Shown piece by piece: positions 7,861 through 9,370 of a DNA stretch of 9,370 nt. The notes below the pieces were generated by a model, which worked only from the letters and a program-made list of their open reading frames with translations, was not told the DNA's origin and ran no database searches. Origin of the DNA: Bacteroidota bacterium (lineage in GTDB: Bacteria; Bacteroidota; Ignavibacteria; Ignavibacteriales; Melioribacteraceae); assembly GCA_021786655.1 (NCBI GenBank), contig JAJYMU010000053.1, forward strand, positions 1-9,370. The letters are read 5' to 3'. A program made the position numbers and the translations under genes. The first letter of the stretch is position 1; the number at the start of each line of letters is the position of its first letter.

Positions 7861-7956
7861 CTTTGCGCGCTTTACAAAATTTCTTTGCGATCATTGCAAG
7901 TCCCGATAGCTACCGGTATCACGCAGAGACGCGAAGAATCCGCCAAGCACGCAGAG
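7861..7956. repeat. Intergenic repeat patchwork
   Basis: This spacer between the first glycosyltransferase and the YfhO gene holds CTTTGCG twice (7861-7867, 7883-7889) and CACGCAGAG twice (7920-7928, 7948-7956; 28 bp period, four times seven). It also holds an imperfect palindrome centred on AGCT at 7908-7911 (CCCGATAGCTACCGG, 7902-7916). The last CACGCAGAG ends immediately beside the glycosyltransferase stop codon. There is no T-tract terminator in the operon direction. Confidence 0.5.
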
Positions 7957-9243
7957 TTATTGATTCAAAATTGTTTTAGCGTAATTTTCCCAGCTCATGT
8001 TTTTAGCTTGCTCTTCAATCCGTTCGCGAGGAATAGGGTTGTTCAAAAATTCTTTCATCACCGAATACATTGAATCTATGTTGTCCGGCTCGGCTAAATA
8101 TCCGTTGTAGCCGTGTTTTATCGTTTCGGGAAAATGTCCGACTTTAGTTGCGATTGTCGGCAGCTTAAAATTATACGCCATGGATTCAACGCCGGAAGGC
8201 GTGGCAACAAGATAAAACAAAACGTTGCAGTCCGCCACTTGAAAATATTTGTGAACTTCTTCATTGCCGACGTATCTGTTCACTACAACTACTTGATCGC
8301 TAATGCCGAGTTGATTGATCAATTCGAGCGGGCGATAATTGCTTTCGTCATCGGCTTTGCGGATAAGGATTTTCTTGATCAGTGCGAACACGCCTTGTTT
8401 TATCTTGGTTGAAATTTTTTTTGTGTCCAGCGTATTCCAGAATGATTCGCCGACAACAAGAAGCGAAACATCATCGCGTTCTTTTGCAAGTTTGGCGAAT
8501 GAAGCGATCACATTATGCAAACCTTTGTACTTGCGGATGAATCCGAAGAAAAGAAAAACATGCTTGCGAAGCCCCAATTCCTTCTTAACTTTTTCTTTGT
8601 CGAACTTGGGATCAGGCGTGAACATATCGTAAACTGGGTGATAGAGCTTTAGAATCTGTTGTTGATCGTTGGTTGCTGGTTGTTGGCGATCCAATCGTTT
8701 TTGATTTTCTTTACACAAAGTGTAATTCTGATTCGGAAAAACTTTTTTCAGTTCGTCAAACGTTTTGAGCGAATGAACAATAAACGTATGCGGCTTCGAA
8801 AGAGCGTAGCGAAGCATTGCTTTATCAATTGCGCTTCCTTCTTTTTGTGCAACCACATGCAAATCAAAAATAATTTCGCATTTGCATACTTGCTTTAATT
8901 TCTTCGCGATGAACCCCATAGGTAAACCTTGAACCGCGATTGCCCATTGAAAAATTGTTATGTCGGGATTGATCTCTCTGATAACATTTACAGTCCGTTT
9001 CCATGAAAACGGTTTATTGTAATTCGTTACATACCGGACTTTTATGTTTGTCCCATCTAAAAGATTTTTCTTGCTGGATCGATCAATGAAATCGCGTGGG
9101 ATGATAGACGGGTATTGCTGTGTCCATGAAACGATATAAACTTCGGCGCCGAGTTTATCCAGTGCCTTTGCAAGCGATGCGGTATAATTTGCAATTCCGC
9201 CTTTGAATTGCGGACCGGGACCGAAGATTACAACCTTTTTCAT
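7957..9243 (-). CDS. Glycosyltransferase, GT4-like (GT-B fold)
   Basis: Probable cytoplasmic, nucleotide-sugar-dependent glycosyltransferase of 428 residues, a normal length for family 4. The N-terminal domain opens with MKKVVIFGPGP and a glycine-rich FKGGIANY loop (13-20), the usual acceptor-side start of GT4 enzymes. The C-terminal donor domain has the strand LFFGFIRKYKGL (231-242) and the block TPSGVESMAYNFKLPTIATK (348-367). The second Glu of the family's EX7E motif is E353. The first is replaced by L345, as in GT4 subgroups with an SGV motif. Start: an in-frame ATG at 9363 would add 40 residues encoded mostly by repeat DNA, so I chose 9243, where homology begins. No Shine-Dalgarno sequence is visible there. 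Oddities: a heptad tandem repeat encodes residues 186-195 just before the second domain, and a long basic insertion lies at about 268-303. It is the first gene of the visible operon, 111 bp before YfhO. Sugar specificity cannot be read. Confidence 0.88.
   Translation of the reverse strand: MKKVVIFGPGPQFKGGIANYTASLAKALDKLGAEVYIVSWTQQYPSIIPRDFIDRSSKKNLLDGTNIKVRYVTNYNKPFSWKRTVNVIREINPDITIFQWAIAVQGLPMGFIAKKLKQVCKCEIIFDLHVVAQKEGSAIDKAMLRYALSKPHTFIVHSLKTFDELKKVFPNQNYTLCKENQKRLDRQQPATNDQQQILKLYHPVYDMFTPDPKFDKEKVKKELGLRKHVFLFFGFIRKYKGLHNVIASFAKLAKERDDVSLLVVGESFWNTLDTKKISTKIKQGVFALIKKILIRKADDESNYRPLELINQLGISDQVVVVNRYVGNEEVHKYFQVADCNVLFYLVATPSGVESMAYNFKLPTIATKVGHFPETIKHGYNGYLAEPDNIDSMYSVMKEFLNNPIPRERIEEQAKNMSWENYAKTILNQ
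8659..8686 (-). repeat. In-frame heptanucleotide tandem repeat (TTGTTGG type)
   Basis: Four adjoining 7-bp units on the plus strand: TTGTTGA (8659), TCGTTGG (8666), TTGCTGG (8673) and TTGTTGG (8680). They encode residues 186-195 (within RQQPATNDQQQI) of the first glycosyltransferase, a polar, glutamine-rich stretch between its two domains. Unit length, copy number and protein setting match the repeat at 1241-1274 although the unit sequence differs. Confidence 0.65.
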
Positions 9244-9248
9244 AAGGC

Positions 9249-9319
9249 AATTGAGAATTGACCCGCTTCGACTCGCTGAATGTGAATGCAGCGAGGCGAG
9301 GAATTGCAAATTGAGAATT
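9249..9319. repeat. Repeat cassette in the leader of the first glycosyltransferase
   Basis: The 11-mer AATTGAGAATT occurs at 9249-9259 and again at 9309-9319 in the same orientation, 60 bp apart. Between them is a hairpin with a 7-bp perfect stem (CTCGCTG 9272-9278, CAGCGAG 9289-9295) and a 10-nt loop, in a locally GC-rich patch. The cassette ends 5 bp before the chosen start codon at 9243. It is the only recognisable content of 9244-9370; no promoter or ribosome site can be picked out with confidence. Confidence 0.55.
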
Positions 9320-9370
9320 AAACTAAACGTAAAGAAGCAGATCAAATGTTTATGACGAGACATCCGAAAG

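Noticed and set aside
9244..9363. A 40-residue N-terminal extension of the first glycosyltransferase that looks like a signal peptide
   Set aside because: It is encoded largely by the repeat cassette, and the following MKKVVIFGPGP is the canonical GT4 start. GT4 enzymes of this kind are cytoplasmic.
9350..9370. Possible C-terminal end of an upstream minus-strand gene
   Set aside because: Two of the three frames reach a stop within a few codons, but six to eight residues are too few to support a call.
1..9370. CRISPR array, tRNA, phage or toxin-antitoxin genes
   Set aside because: I found no regularly spaced repeats of suitable length, no cloverleaf and no such protein families. The window is almost fully explained by six biosynthetic genes and short repeats.

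Overview
The window looks like part of a surface-polysaccharide locus from an AT-rich Gram-negative bacterium. The best guess is a Bacteroidota/Chlorobi-group lineage of the Ignavibacteria type. That rests on gene families, weak or absent Shine-Dalgarno sequences at most starts, and the style of the intergenic repeats. No rRNA or marker gene is present, so the taxonomy is tentative.

All six genes lie on the minus strand and read from right to left: a family-4-like glycosyltransferase (9243-7957), a YfhO-family polytopic membrane protein (7845-5308), a Wzx-like flippase of the MOP exporter superfamily (5307-3787), a second GT-B glycosyltransferase (3790-2492), a GT-B surface-carbohydrate biosynthesis protein (2389-977) and a class I SAM methyltransferase (959-15). 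YfhO and the flippase abut with no gap (stop TAA directly followed by ATG). The flippase and second glycosyltransferase overlap by 4 bp (ATGA). The last two genes are 17 bp apart. This points to one transcription unit, interrupted by two repeat-filled gaps of 111 and 102 bp. I see no gene on the plus strand.

The likely joint job is as follows. The cytoplasmic GT-B enzymes build or modify a lipid-linked glycan, the flippase moves it across the inner membrane, the YfhO protein may add sugars on the outer face from polyprenyl-phosphate donors, and the methyltransferase may modify or cap the glycan or a precursor. No polymerase, initiating sugar-phosphate transferase or nucleotide-sugar enzyme is in view, so the pathway continues outside the window.

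The unexpected part is the repeats. (1) The 2390-2491 gap and its edges hold two REP-like units in inverted orientation. Each is GTAG followed by a perfect 9-bp stem with a 3-nt loop, and a degenerate third unit lies between them. One GTAG supplies the stop codon of the upstream glycosyltransferase. (2) Two glycosyltransferase genes each carry a four-copy, 7-bp tandem repeat (28 bp) inside the reading frame. Because 7 is not a multiple of 3, a change in copy number would shift the frame. (3) The same heptad (TTGAGAA) reappears in the leader of the first glycosyltransferase. (4) The 7846-7956 gap is a patchwork of short direct and inverted repeats. No wholly new enzymatic system is evident. The repeats and their placement at or inside surface-glycan genes are the parts worth following up.
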